The notes: generated from the sequence alone by a model not told the origin. A stretch of 64,000 bases of DNA from Ruminococcus callidus (GCF_020709055.1 NZ_JAJFCK010000008.1:28897-92896); one strand, 5' to 3'. Counted from the stretch's first letter, positions 17,930-26,630 are shown. Made by a program: numbers and translations.

Positions 17930-18438
17930 GGAGCGATCATCTCCCTGATCGTGTCGATAAGGTCGGTGTTGGTGCTGTCGGCATCGTACTCCATTGCATA
18001 CGCACCGCATACATTCTCCTGAATACGGCGAGGGAGCGACCTCAGCTCACGAACGGGAGTGCCGATGAGCTTCGCCACATTCGGGAGGTCTGCGACCGCA
18101 AGTGCCTTGTTCACAAGGTCATAGAAACGTGCAGTCTGCGAGCTGTCCATGATGAACTCATAGACGATAGTCTGCTGAGTTTCATAGTCAAGGCTGCGGA
18201 GCGTTTCAATGGTGATACCCGTGGACTTTGCGACCTCTGCAAGCTCAATGTAGATAGAGCCTTTCTGCCACAGATTGTCGAGGGCTTCAAAGACAGCCTT
18301 TTTGTCCTCATCGTTTTTCACGGCGACCTGTTCAAAAACTGCTGTCATGCTGTTTTTGATCTCATTGTCCATAGCGGAAATGCTGTCCTCGGAGACACCG
18401 AGGATCTTTGCGACTTCCGCAAGCTGAGTATTACTCAT
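17926..18438 (-). CDS. Small helical-repeat protein
   Basis: A 170-residue protein of unknown function built largely from three related units: LAEVAKILGVSEDSISAMD, LAEVAKSTGITIETLRSLD and LPNVAKLIGTPVRELRSLP. Each is followed by a helix with Q, N and F positions. The unit resembles a helix-turn-helix (helix, G turn, recognition-like helix), so DNA or protein binding is possible. It overlaps the preceding gene by 8 bases and the following gene by 4, so it is translated with them. Confidence 0.65.
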   Translation of the reverse strand: MSNTQLAEVAKILGVSEDSISAMDNEIKNSMTAVFEQVAVKNDEDKKAVFEALDNLWQKGSIYIELAEVAKSTGITIETLRSLDYETQQTIVYEFIMDSSQTARFYDLVNKALAVADLPNVAKLIGTPVRELRSLPRRIQENVCGAYAMEYDADSTNTDLIDTIREMIAP

Positions 18439-18736
18439 AAATCAACCTCCCATTATTATCGTAGAAATCAATGTTTTCAAGCAGAATATATATAATATCC
18501 TGATAATCATTCTTGTTGATCTCAACGTAGTCACTGCTGGTGATGTTACTGATCAGAGCTGCCTTTACACGCTCATCTCTTGCTTCCATTCGTCTGAGTA
18601 TTTCAATGTAGTTATCATCGTGATCGTAATCATGAGCAAGAACCTTTGAGATCATACTCTTGTTTCTGTCAAGCTCAGATAACAGCAATGAAAACCAACC
18701 GCTTGGAATGTGTATTTTTACCTCATTATCAGCCAT
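18431..18736 (-). CDS. Small acidic ICE protein, unknown
   Basis: A 101-residue protein starting MADNEVKIHIPSGWF. The longer ORF upstream lies inside topB in another frame, so the ATG at 18736, just inside the 3' end of topB, is preferred. It is rich in D, N and E with isoleucine-rich helices (YQDIIYILLENIDFYD). No motif is recognised. It overlaps both neighbours, typical of this operon. Confidence 0.55.
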   Translation of the reverse strand: MADNEVKIHIPSGWFSLLLSELDRNKSMISKVLAHDYDHDDNYIEILRRMEARDERVKAALISNITSSDYVEINKNDYQDIIYILLENIDFYDNNGRLIYE

Positions 18737-20750
18737 TCTTATCACGCTCCGTTTTCCACTGATAGTACACCTTGCCATTGTACGGATTCTCCACGATCTC
18801 AGGGCGGACGATCGCCTTTTTGCCCTTAGAAGTGTAGCTTGTGGACTTGCCGTCAAGCAGTCCCTTGACCTGGGCATCGGAAAGTTCCACACCATACACC
18901 TTAGCGATATTCATACCGCATTTGCCCTTGCAGTACCAGCCAAACTTACCCTTGACTACCTCAGCACCACACTTCGGGCATTTCCCGATAGGCTCATTAC
19001 CGCCGTCAGAAAGAGAAACAGACTTATCAACAGAGCCGTATTTACTGCACATTTCAGTGATGAACTTCGTAATACCCGACATAAAGACTGCTTCGGGCAG
19101 ACTGCCGTGTTCGATCTGCTGTAACTTTGATTCCCATTCTGCGGTCAGCTTTGCAGACTTGACCTCATCGGGAACAACAGTCACAAGCTCTTTGCCCTTA
19201 TCGGTCACCCTGAGCTGTTTGCCGACACGCTCCACATAGCCGTTCTTTACAAGTGCTTCAATAGTAGCGGCTCTTGTGGCAGGAGTACCGAGTCCTTTCT
19301 TTTCGGTATCCTCGTCATAGTCCTCATTTCCGGCTCTCTCCATAGCGGAAAGAAGTGTGTCCTCGGTATAGGGCTTCGGCGGAGAAGTAAAGTGTTCGCC
19401 CTTGCTTGCAGTTACAATGAAGGTCTGTCCCTCAGATACCGCAGGCAGAGCCTTTTCGTCATTCTTCTTGTCGGACTGCTTTGCATAGGCTTTCCAACCA
19501 ATTTCAAGCATCGTGCGGCCCGTTGACGTGAACTCCGTACCGTTGCAGATACCTGTGAGCTTGACAGCCTCATACTTGTGCGCCGGAGCCGTTGCACAGA
19601 TCAGTTTTGTGGCGATCAGCGTGAGGATATTTCTCTCGCCGGACGGCAGAGAAGAAAGGTCAGCCGTTGCGATACCGCTTGTGGGAATGATCGCATGATG
19701 CCCCGAAACCTTAGCATTGTTGATGACTTTGCTAATATCGGGAGTATGCAAGATACCGAACCCGAAATAGGTATCACAGAGCTTTGCCACATCGAGTGCA
19801 GTCTGCGCCATGTCATCACTGAGATATTGGCTATCGGTACGGGGATAGGTAACTAGTTTGCCCTCATAGAGCGACTGCGTATAGTCGAGTGTCTGCTGGG
19901 CGGTATAGCCAAAAGCCTTGTTTGCTTCTCTTTGGAGCGTAGTCAGGTCATACAGCTTCGGCGCTTTGTCGGTTTTTACCTCACGCTTGACCGAGCTGAT
20001 CGTAACCTTACTGCCGTCACAGCCGTAAACAAGCGTATCGGCGGTATTTTCATCATCAATTCTTGCAGAAGAAAGAATGAACTCACCGCAATTCAGGTCA
20101 GCCGTGTAATATTTCTGCTTCACAAAGCCGTTTACCTCAGCATCACGCTGTACGATCATTGCAAGCGTCGGTGTTTGCACTCTGCCGATGTTGAGCTTAC
20201 CGCCATAGCGAACGGAAAACAGACGAGATCCGTTCATACCCACAAGCCAGTCAGCTTTTGCCCTGGCATAGCCTGCATTGAACAGGTTATCGTATGCAGA
20301 CATAGGCTTCATCGTTGTGAGAGCCTTGCGGATAGCAGACTCTTCAAGGCTTGATACCCATAAACGCTTCACAGGTTTGCGGCACCGAGCCATATTGTAG
20401 ACATAGCGGAAAATACATTCTCCCTCACGGTCAGCGTCCGTTGCACAGATGATCTCGGAAATATCGTCCCTGTTCATAAGGCTTTTCAGGAGATTGTACT
20501 GAGCCTTTGTGCTGTCCGTGACCTGAAACTGCCACTTGTCGGGGATCATAGGGAGCTGAGAAAAGCTCCACTTCTGGTCCCAGCCATTGCCGTAATCATT
20601 CGGGAACTTCAAGCCGACAAGATGTCCGACACACCAAGAAACGATATAACCATTACCCTCGGTGTAGCCTTTGTGTGCGGAAGAAGCGCCGACCACGGCA
20701 GATATGGCTCTTGAAACACTCGGCTTTTCACCGATAATCAGGATACTCAA
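18729..20750 (-). CDS. topB: DNA topoisomerase III
   Basis: A type IA topoisomerase of 673 residues. It begins with the Toprim domain (ILIIGEKPSVSRAIS, with the acidic triad in ATDADREGE). It has the catalytic tyrosine in VTYPRTDSQYL at about residue 300 and the GRVQTPTLAMIV motif. A single zinc-ribbon (CPKCGAE with two later Cys in YCKGKCG) precedes a basic C-terminal topoisomerase-like module. TopB homologues are regular cargo of conjugative elements, where they are thought to help resolve single-stranded transfer intermediates. It overlaps the upstream gene by 4 bases and the downstream gene by 8. Confidence 0.95.
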   Translation of the reverse strand: MSILIIGEKPSVSRAISAVVGASSAHKGYTEGNGYIVSWCVGHLVGLKFPNDYGNGWDQKWSFSQLPMIPDKWQFQVTDSTKAQYNLLKSLMNRDDISEIICATDADREGECIFRYVYNMARCRKPVKRLWVSSLEESAIRKALTTMKPMSAYDNLFNAGYARAKADWLVGMNGSRLFSVRYGGKLNIGRVQTPTLAMIVQRDAEVNGFVKQKYYTADLNCGEFILSSARIDDENTADTLVYGCDGSKVTISSVKREVKTDKAPKLYDLTTLQREANKAFGYTAQQTLDYTQSLYEGKLVTYPRTDSQYLSDDMAQTALDVAKLCDTYFGFGILHTPDISKVINNAKVSGHHAIIPTSGIATADLSSLPSGERNILTLIATKLICATAPAHKYEAVKLTGICNGTEFTSTGRTMLEIGWKAYAKQSDKKNDEKALPAVSEGQTFIVTASKGEHFTSPPKPYTEDTLLSAMERAGNEDYDEDTEKKGLGTPATRAATIEALVKNGYVERVGKQLRVTDKGKELVTVVPDEVKSAKLTAEWESKLQQIEHGSLPEAVFMSGITKFITEMCSKYGSVDKSVSLSDGGNEPIGKCPKCGAEVVKGKFGWYCKGKCGMNIAKVYGVELSDAQVKGLLDGKSTSYTSKGKKAIVRPEIVENPYNGKVYYQWKTERDKNG

Positions 20751-21265
20751 TGCAGATCACCTCTGAGTCTGAAATAAACCTCAGTTGTGATATACACCGG
20801 AATGATGTAGTTGGAATGCTCATCACCGACATATCCTGCCTTGCGGAGAGCTGCGATCACCTTTGAAGCGGTGTTCCTGTCAACTTCAAGCCACTCACGG
20901 ATCTGCTTGTTAGAGGTGTACTTGTCAAGCGAGATATGATAGACAAGCATATCCATATCTTTATCCGAGATGCCGTCAACATGAACGGAATCAAGTGAAG
21001 CGAAGTTATGCATACTCACAGAAAAAGTGGGCATATTCTGCTTCTTAGGTGCAAGGCACTCATCGTCAGGCTCGTCCATATTATCGTAGAACCTGTAATC
21101 ATCGTCCTCCTCGACTTCTATGTCCTCATCGTCCTCGTCACCGTACTTCTCACGGAAACGCTCGTTGACCTCACCGCTGCACTCACCGAGCTTGTAAGCT
21201 GCGTAGGCAACACCGCCGATCGCACCGAGTCCGATAATACCCTTGATGATCTTCTTTACGTTCAT
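20747..21265 (-). CDS. Membrane-anchored acidic protein with winged-helix-like end
   Basis: 172 residues. I chose ATG 21265 because GGAGG lies 8 bases upstream; the ORF opens five codons earlier. Residues 1-30 contain a short glycine/alanine-rich hydrophobic span (IIKGIIGLGAIGGVAYAAYK), and residues 40-70 are almost all D and E. The last 80 residues look like a winged helix (KYTSNKQIREWLEVD, then ASKVIAALRKAGYV). A DNA- or protein-binding adapter at the membrane is an inference. Its end overlaps topB. Confidence 0.6.
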   Translation of the reverse strand: MNVKKIIKGIIGLGAIGGVAYAAYKLGECSGEVNERFREKYGDEDDEDIEVEEDDDYRFYDNMDEPDDECLAPKKQNMPTFSVSMHNFASLDSVHVDGISDKDMDMLVYHISLDKYTSNKQIREWLEVDRNTASKVIAALRKAGYVGDEHSNYIIPVYITTEVYFRLRGDLH

Positions 21266-21282
21266 AATAGAAACCTCCAAAT

Positions 21283-22134
21283 TTAGTAGTCTACGGGTTC
21301 ACCGTAGTTGATTTTCTTGATTGATTTTATGTTTGCTCCGAGGTCTAGACCGTTCCAGTTGTAGTAGCCCCAACTTCCGCTGAATGCCACGCAGGACGGA
21401 AGATTACCGTCATCGTAGATAAACTCCACGATACACTTACCGTTGCCGCCGAAGTTGTGATACTTGCCCTCGCCATCGTCGGCATAGCCCTTGCTGTCAC
21501 ATATCTTTGTGGTGAACTGAGTGCCATTCTCAAGCTCAATCAAAAATCTGTCATTGCAGTAGCCATACCACACACCCATAGCACAGCAGTAATCACCATA
21601 ATCATCACGGCGTATGCCCGTGTCTGTTATGGTATCGACTTTTGAGCCGTATATAGCTCCTGAGCTGGGCATTGCAGTCAAGCCCGAAGCACGTTCTCCG
21701 GCGAAACAGTTTGTCCAACCGTCCTCATACGGAAACTCATAAATGACCTCTACCGTTTCCGTCTTACCGTCAGCACTTGCGGAAACTGCGGTATAGCCGT
21801 CCTTTTCATCATCTGAAAGAATAGGCTCGACTGTTATCGTGTACTCCGTACCCTCACGCAGACCTGTTATGTAGCAAAGCTCATTGGATTTGAACTCAAA
21901 ATACATATTGTCCGCATAAGTGTAATCATCATCGTGAGCCGTGCAGCTCACAGTGTAATCACGGTCAGTATCACTGTCCCAAGTAACTTTCAGGCAGGAA
22001 ACGGAGATAGTCGATACAATCAGGTTATCAGCCGTCAGCTCGATTGGCTCAGGTTCAGCAGGAGTGCCGGAAAACTCCATAATAAAGCCCATGATCAAGC
22101 TCAGAGCTTTCCGCTGAAATTCAGGATTGAACAT
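21283..22134 (-). CDS. FN3-like domain protein of unknown function
   Basis: 283 residues. The ATG at 22134 has AAGGAGC about 10 bases upstream and is preferred to the GTG at 22143. Residues 35-110 look like a fibronectin type III domain (LKVTWDSDTDRDYTV, then YITGLREGTEYTITVEP). The second half is aromatic- and Cys-rich (GWTNCFAGE, CCAMGVWYGYCND, FSGSWGYYNWNGLDLG) and suggests a beta-rich extracellular fold. There is only a weak hydrophobic stretch (ALSLIMGFIMEF) and no convincing signal peptide. It lies between the PP-loop gene and a membrane protein. Surface or mating-pair contact is a guess. Confidence 0.5.
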   Translation of the reverse strand: MFNPEFQRKALSLIMGFIMEFSGTPAEPEPIELTADNLIVSTISVSCLKVTWDSDTDRDYTVSCTAHDDDYTYADNMYFEFKSNELCYITGLREGTEYTITVEPILSDDEKDGYTAVSASADGKTETVEVIYEFPYEDGWTNCFAGERASGLTAMPSSGAIYGSKVDTITDTGIRRDDYGDYCCAMGVWYGYCNDRFLIELENGTQFTTKICDSKGYADDGEGKYHNFGGNGKCIVEFIYDDGNLPSCVAFSGSWGYYNWNGLDLGANIKSIKKINYGEPVDY

Positions 22135-22139
22135 CGTTA

Positions 22140-23279
22140 TCACGCTCCTTTTCTGATCTCAGGAGCGTTGTAGTCAGCAGATACGGCATTCCGATCAGAA
22201 GTGCAAGAACCGCTGTCACCACCAGTATCACAGGCAGATGTTCCATTAAGGCTGCGTAGTCTATCACGTTTCTTTTCCTCTTTCTCCTTTGCTTTCATCT
22301 CCTTGACGAAAGCACGGTATTTCGCTGTATATTCATAGGACTTGCCGAAAATATGGACAGCCGCCTTATACAGATTCGGCTCATGTTCCTCGATGATCGC
22401 AAGCTCCTCGGTGATATGCTTGCTGAAAGGACACCCGACACAGCCCGTTCTCCGCAGTCCGTATTCGGTATAACAGCGAGAGTGTGTCACGCCGAACATT
22501 TCCTCATAGTCACGCTTGTCGCCGTCCGTGTACCAAAATACAGGACGGAAGGTGTTGCACCCCTTAGACTTGCACTCAGAGAAACAGGTCTTAAATGCCG
22601 CCGAACGGATACCGCCCTCAGCTTGCCTGATTCCCGTAATGTCAAGGTCAGCATCGTGTTCCTTAACGATACGCTTTGCAGGCTTCTTCTTGCTGTATTC
22701 ACAGCACTTGTTGGATATGGGGAAATCCGGCGGATTTGCCATGATGAACTCTTTGAGAAATCGGTTGCGATAGATTGAAAAACGGCTTATCTTCTGGATA
22801 CCGTCTTTGTCTGAATAGCGTTCACCGCACCACCATTGCAGAGCTGTCTTGCACCGAGGATATTTCTGTAAGAGGACTTCCAAAGGCTCGTCCTCCCACT
22901 GAAAGTGATGTGCCTGCAAACGCATCATCTGTTCGGAAACGTATTTCGACAGGAAAGGAACACCATACTCACGCACACAGGTCGGGATAGGCTTGTCGGG
23001 CTTGACACGCTCAATGGTGATACCGTACTTCTGTTCAAGATAGTCTAAATGCTCCTTAGTGGCGGTGTATTCAAGTCCCGTATCTATCCAGAAATACTTG
23101 ACCTTGCCGTCCTCATCGACCTTGTGAATCAGGTCAAGGACAATATCGCTGTCCGAACCGCCGCTGATACTGCACACGGCATCATAAGACCGCATCAGGA
23201 TACGCTGTGCCTTGCACATACTTGTGTAAATGGTGTAGTTGTTGTTATCAGCACACTTGTTCAGGGCTTCATCAAGCAT
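22140..23279 (-). CDS. PP-loop ATPase, PAPS-reductase/DndC/IbrA-like
   Basis: 379 residues. SISGGSDSDIVLDLI near residue 38 is the SGGxDS PP-loop that binds ATP or adenylyl-sulfate. Further on are a WW-containing segment (ALQWWCGERY), a CCEYSKKKP motif, GIRQAEGG, and a GCVGCPF pair of cysteines that could hold a metal or Fe-S cluster. This is the phage/ICE branch of the phosphoadenosine phosphosulfate reductase superfamily, which includes DndC (DNA sulfur modification) and IbrA. True PAPS reductases carry out sulfate assimilation, and no such genes are near. The start overlaps the stop of the methyltransferase upstream by 8 bases. Placement directly behind two cytosine methylases suggests a role in nucleic-acid modification. 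Confidence 0.75.
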   Translation of the reverse strand: MLDEALNKCADNNNYTIYTSMCKAQRILMRSYDAVCSISGGSDSDIVLDLIHKVDEDGKVKYFWIDTGLEYTATKEHLDYLEQKYGITIERVKPDKPIPTCVREYGVPFLSKYVSEQMMRLQAHHFQWEDEPLEVLLQKYPRCKTALQWWCGERYSDKDGIQKISRFSIYRNRFLKEFIMANPPDFPISNKCCEYSKKKPAKRIVKEHDADLDITGIRQAEGGIRSAAFKTCFSECKSKGCNTFRPVFWYTDGDKRDYEEMFGVTHSRCYTEYGLRRTGCVGCPFSKHITEELAIIEEHEPNLYKAAVHIFGKSYEYTAKYRAFVKEMKAKEKEEKKRDRLRSLNGTSACDTGGDSGSCTSDRNAVSADYNAPEIRKGA

Positions 23280-24165
23280 TGTGAAGCCCTCCCAAGATGT
23301 GGGCGATCACATCGACCGTCCAGCCGTTGCCGACAGCGGTATATCTGTGCGAATCCGCTGCGCCCTCAGTGTAATTGTCGGGAAGTGTCTGCAAACGCTC
23401 ATACTCCAATGGAGTCAGCTTGCGGACAGCACCGTTCTGATAGACTTTCTTCTGTAAATTACCGCCTGCACCGTCACCGCACAACGTTCCGCACTTATGT
23501 TTCGGATTGAAAACACGCTTGTTTTCCGAGAATATTTTTTCTCCGTCAAGTGTAGCGATGACACGATCATCTTCACCATTCAGAGTATATTTCTTACCAC
23601 GATACCAATACTTTTCGGGAACTTTTTCTGCTGAAAGAATAATATCGTCAAGCACAATTCCCTTATCAGACGGCTGTGTGACATTCGGGATATTCGTCCA
23701 GTACAGCCGTTTGCGCTCCTGTGCCGAAACAAGTGCGGAATTTATCATAACAGGCTCAACACCAAGTTCACGGGTGATCTCATCACGCCATTCCGCTTTC
23801 ATGCTTGCGACATTCTCAAAGAGGAAATACTTCGGAGCGACCGTATTAAGAGCATCGACATAGGCATAAAACAGACGGCTCTTTTCGCCTTTCAGACCTG
23901 TTTTTCCTTTCTGTCTGTAAACTGTATTCAGACCTGAAAGGTCTTGACAAGGACTTCCGCCGATCAGAAGATCAAAACCGATATACTCTGAAAAGTCCGC
24001 ATTTGTTACATCGCCCTTATGCTCAATAGTCGGATAATTCTTTTTGCTGATTTTGATAGACGGCTCATTTATTTCATAAGCGACATAACGTTCGACAGGG
24101 ATACCGGCTCTTTCAAGAGCGACCATTCCGCAGGAAATACCGTCAAATAGGCTGAGTACCCTCAT
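23272..24165 (-). CDS. DNA (cytosine-5) methyltransferase, second copy
   Basis: 297 residues starting MRVLSLFDGISCGM. ATG 24165 overlaps the stop of the first methylase (ATGA); the longer ORF is rejected. Conserved motifs are motif I LSLFDGISCG, motif IV GGSPCQDLS with the catalytic Cys, motif VI FLFENVASM, motif VIII SAQERKRLYW, motif IX KLTPLEYERLQTLP and motif X VGNGWTVDVIAHIL. All key residues are intact, so it should transfer methyl from SAM to C5 of cytosine. The target-recognition segment is short. No restriction nuclease is adjacent, so it is an orphan methylase probably protecting the element on entry to a new host. Confidence 0.9.
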   Translation of the reverse strand: MRVLSLFDGISCGMVALERAGIPVERYVAYEINEPSIKISKKNYPTIEHKGDVTNADFSEYIGFDLLIGGSPCQDLSGLNTVYRQKGKTGLKGEKSRLFYAYVDALNTVAPKYFLFENVASMKAEWRDEITRELGVEPVMINSALVSAQERKRLYWTNIPNVTQPSDKGIVLDDIILSAEKVPEKYWYRGKKYTLNGEDDRVIATLDGEKIFSENKRVFNPKHKCGTLCGDGAGGNLQKKVYQNGAVRKLTPLEYERLQTLPDNYTEGAADSHRYTAVGNGWTVDVIAHILGGLHNA

Positions 24166-25358
24166 ACCGCACCGCCTTTCTCCGTCAAAGAAGAAAGAAT
24201 ATGGGCGATAACGTCCACCGTCCAGCCGTTGCCGATACACTTGTATCGCTGGGTATTGGAAATGCCTGCGGTATAGTTGTCGGGAAGTGTCTGCAAACGC
24301 TCCGCTTCAATCGGTGTGAGCTTGCGTATCACATAGTCACCGTCAGGAAGGTCTATCTTATACAGACCTGTCTTTGCACCCTGTCCGCCACCGTTGGCAG
24401 AAAGTGTGACAGACTTGCCGACCACGGAGTAAATACGCTGTCCCTGACCTCCTTTGCCATAATGTCCGACACGGACGGGAGAGCATACAAGGCTATCTTT
24501 CTGCACAGTTGTCAGACAGTTGGATTTGCCATCCTCACGCACTTCAATATGCTGTTCGGTCTTTTCACCGTCAACGTATCTGCCACGCTGGGCGGCACCG
24601 ACAGGCATAGCGACCGCAGTTGTTCCGCCGTTAAAACCTGAGTTTTTGATAATAGTCGCTTCACCGTACTTGTGATAGCCTGCCATGACAGTGCGGGACT
24701 TGTCCGTACCCTGATATGTATTGATCGGGATAGGCTCTGCGACCATAGTCCGCTGCTTGCGCTCCAAAGTGTTATACAGCACAGCACCGTCATAGGAAGC
24801 AGTCATACAGTAGGACTTATCCTGCCACGCAACACCGCTTTCAAGCACATCTTTCAGCAGGATACCCTTGTCCGCAGGAAAAGAAGTAAACGGAATGTTC
24901 GTCCAGTAGCAGCGTTTACGGTTCTGAGCCGATACGAGTGCCGAGTTTATCATAATAGGCTCAACACCGAGCGCTTTGCTGATCTCGTCCTTGATGTTCT
25001 GGTGAACGGAGTAGTTATTCTCATATAAAAAGTATCTGCACCCACTTTCGTGAAGCGCTCTCACATACTCCTTAAAGAGCCTGAATCCTTCGCCATTGCA
25101 GTCTACCTCTCTGTCCTTTTTGGCGATTGACCAATAGGTGCAGGGCGAGCCGCCGAGCAGAAGGTCATACCCCTGAAACTGCGTAAAATCGCCGTCATAA
25201 ACATTCCCGTGATGAACGATTACGGGGAAATTGCGCTTTGAGACTTTGACGGCATACTTGTCGATCTCAAACGCATCATAGCACTCCACGGGTATGCCTG
25301 CCCTCTGTAAAGCAAGCATACCGCAGGAGATACCGTCAAATAAGCTGAGTACCTTCAT
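24162..25358 (-). CDS. DNA (cytosine-5) methyltransferase, divergent first copy
   Basis: 398 residues, with the same framework as the next gene (LSLFDGISCGM, SAQNRKRCYW, KLTPIEAERLQTLPDNY, CIGNGWTVDVIAHIL). Motif IV is GGSPCTYWS (PCT rather than PCQ) and motif VI is YENNYS (ENN rather than ENV). The catalytic Cys, Glu and Asn remain, so activity is plausible. The region between motifs VIII and IX is about 100 residues longer and glycine-rich, presumably a different target-recognition domain. The two paralogues are translationally coupled (ATGA overlap), which suggests complementary sequence specificities. Confidence 0.85.
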   Translation of the reverse strand: MKVLSLFDGISCGMLALQRAGIPVECYDAFEIDKYAVKVSKRNFPVIVHHGNVYDGDFTQFQGYDLLLGGSPCTYWSIAKKDREVDCNGEGFRLFKEYVRALHESGCRYFLYENNYSVHQNIKDEISKALGVEPIMINSALVSAQNRKRCYWTNIPFTSFPADKGILLKDVLESGVAWQDKSYCMTASYDGAVLYNTLERKQRTMVAEPIPINTYQGTDKSRTVMAGYHKYGEATIIKNSGFNGGTTAVAMPVGAAQRGRYVDGEKTEQHIEVREDGKSNCLTTVQKDSLVCSPVRVGHYGKGGQGQRIYSVVGKSVTLSANGGGQGAKTGLYKIDLPDGDYVIRKLTPIEAERLQTLPDNYTAGISNTQRYKCIGNGWTVDVIAHILSSLTEKGGAV

Positions 25359-25413
25359 TAGACAAATTCTCTCTCTTTTCTCATTGTCTTATGTTGTTTG
25401 TTCTGTTGTCGGG

Positions 25414-25440
25414 AACTTTGAATCCACTGGGTTCAAAGTT
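25414..25440. repeat. 27-bp near-perfect palindrome, copy B
   Basis: Same palindrome as at 307-333 with the centre ACT instead of AGT. It lies between the stop of the small membrane protein gene and the start of the divergent methyltransferase. There is no T-run beside it, so it is more likely a binding site or an internal boundary than a terminator. Confidence 0.7.
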
Positions 25441-25442
25441 GA

Positions 25443-25715
25443 TCAGGCTTCGTAGTAGTCCTCACAAAGCTCGTTGTAGTTCGCCTGAAGCTCGTCAAAC
25501 TCCTCGCAGAGCTTGTCATACTTCTGCTGGATCACGGTCTTTTCCTGAACGAAGCTCTCCGCAGCGGTGAGATTGCCGATGAACTGTCCTGCCTCGAAGC
25601 CACGGAGAAACCACTTCTTTCTCACACCCTCGACCGCCTTAGCGGAGAGTCCCGCAATTCCGGCGGCACCTGCCACCGCTGCCATACATACACCGATCTT
25701 CTTCATCTTTCCCAT
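25443..25715 (-). CDS. Small membrane/coiled-coil protein
   Basis: 90 residues with a good ribosome binding site (GAGAGGGC). An N-terminal alanine/glycine-rich hydrophobic segment (IGVCMAAVAGAAGIAGL) is followed by an acidic coiled-coil-like tail (KYDKLCEEFDELQANYNEL). No family recognised. It stands 19 bases behind the DUF4366 gene and ahead of the methylases, inside the transfer operon, so a role at the mating channel is possible. Confidence 0.65.
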   Translation of the reverse strand: MGKMKKIGVCMAAVAGAAGIAGLSAKAVEGVRKKWFLRGFEAGQFIGNLTAAESFVQEKTVIQQKYDKLCEEFDELQANYNELCEDYYEA

Positions 25716-25733
25716 TCTTTTGCCCTCTCTTTC

Positions 25734-26630
25734 TTATTCTTCATCGTCCTGATCATCGTAGAACTTCATATCGTCCTCGTCCTCAGTGATCTCATTATCA
25801 TCGTCATACTCAGGCTCGACCTGCATAGCGGTCTTACTGTTGCCGCCGTTCTTTTTCTTCATCAGGAAGAAGCCTGCACCGCCGACACCGATCAGAGCGA
25901 TCGCACCGAACACAAGCATCATGCTGTTCTTGCTCATAGGCACAGGCTTTGCCTGGACCTGAGCATCTGTTGCATCTTCGCCGTCCTCCGCAGATTCCTC
26001 TGTATCAGCGGTATCTGCTCCGTCGCCGGACTGCACTCTGCCGTTAGCCTTTTCTGCGGCCTGAGCTGCCTGTTCGGGCGTGATCTTCTTTTTCTCATCA
26101 TCGTCCTCAGCTCCGGCGTAGAGAAGTGCGTACAGATCATAGTCGTCAACTTTGTTGAGGAAAAACACCTGGTCTTCGGCATTCTGCGCCGAATAGTTTA
26201 TCAGCACATAGAACACATGACCGTCCTTAGTTGTTACGGCGATAAACTGCATCTCCTCCGAATTGTAGACAATTCTTTCGGACTTGATGAGCGTTGCATT
26301 TCCGTCCGTATCGTAATAGGAATCGCCGTAATAGTCGGGTGCGACCTCTGTTGTCCCTGCTTCGGCAAGGTCGCTCATGACCTCACGGAACTTCTCCATA
26401 TCGTCGGTGTTATCATCAGAAACAGAAGAAGTCTCCTCAGTATCGGAGCTTTCTGCTGTATCTGCGGTGGTTTCGGTAGTATCTGCCGAGCTGTCCTCAT
26501 CGACCGCAGTAGTCTCCGCTGTATCCTCTCCGGCAGAAGCCCTCTCAGCGGCAGAAGCGGTAATACCGCCTACACTTGCTGTTGCAAGCATGAAAGCTGC
26601 AAGCATAGCACTAAAAAATCTTGCTTTCAT
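25734..26630 (-). CDS. DUF4366 (CD1107-like) surface protein
   Basis: 298 residues. I chose ATG 26630 for its GAGGAGG box and because it begins with a classic signal peptide (KARFFSAMLAAFMLATA, cleavage after SAA). A T/E/D-rich linker precedes a folded domain of about 110 residues (DYYGDSYYDTDGNATL, then VFYVLINYSAQNAEDQVFFL). A second acidic linker, one membrane span (SMMLVFGAIALIGVGGAGFF), KKK and an acidic cytoplasmic tail follow. This is the layout of the DUF4366 family, found in transfer regions of Firmicute ICEs. It probably acts outside the cell as part of the conjugation apparatus. It overlaps the 3' end of the DUF4315 gene. Confidence 0.85.
   Translation of the reverse strand: MKARFFSAMLAAFMLATASVGGITASAAERASAGEDTAETTAVDEDSSADTTETTADTAESSDTEETSSVSDDNTDDMEKFREVMSDLAEAGTTEVAPDYYGDSYYDTDGNATLIKSERIVYNSEEMQFIAVTTKDGHVFYVLINYSAQNAEDQVFFLNKVDDYDLYALLYAGAEDDDEKKKITPEQAAQAAEKANGRVQSGDGADTADTEESAEDGEDATDAQVQAKPVPMSKNSMMLVFGAIALIGVGGAGFFLMKKKNGGNSKTAMQVEPEYDDDNEITEDEDDMKFYDDQDDEE

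Noticed and set aside
22140..23279. Complete Dnd phosphorothioation system
   Set aside because: Only one DndC-like PP-loop protein; no dndA, B, D or E candidates in the window.
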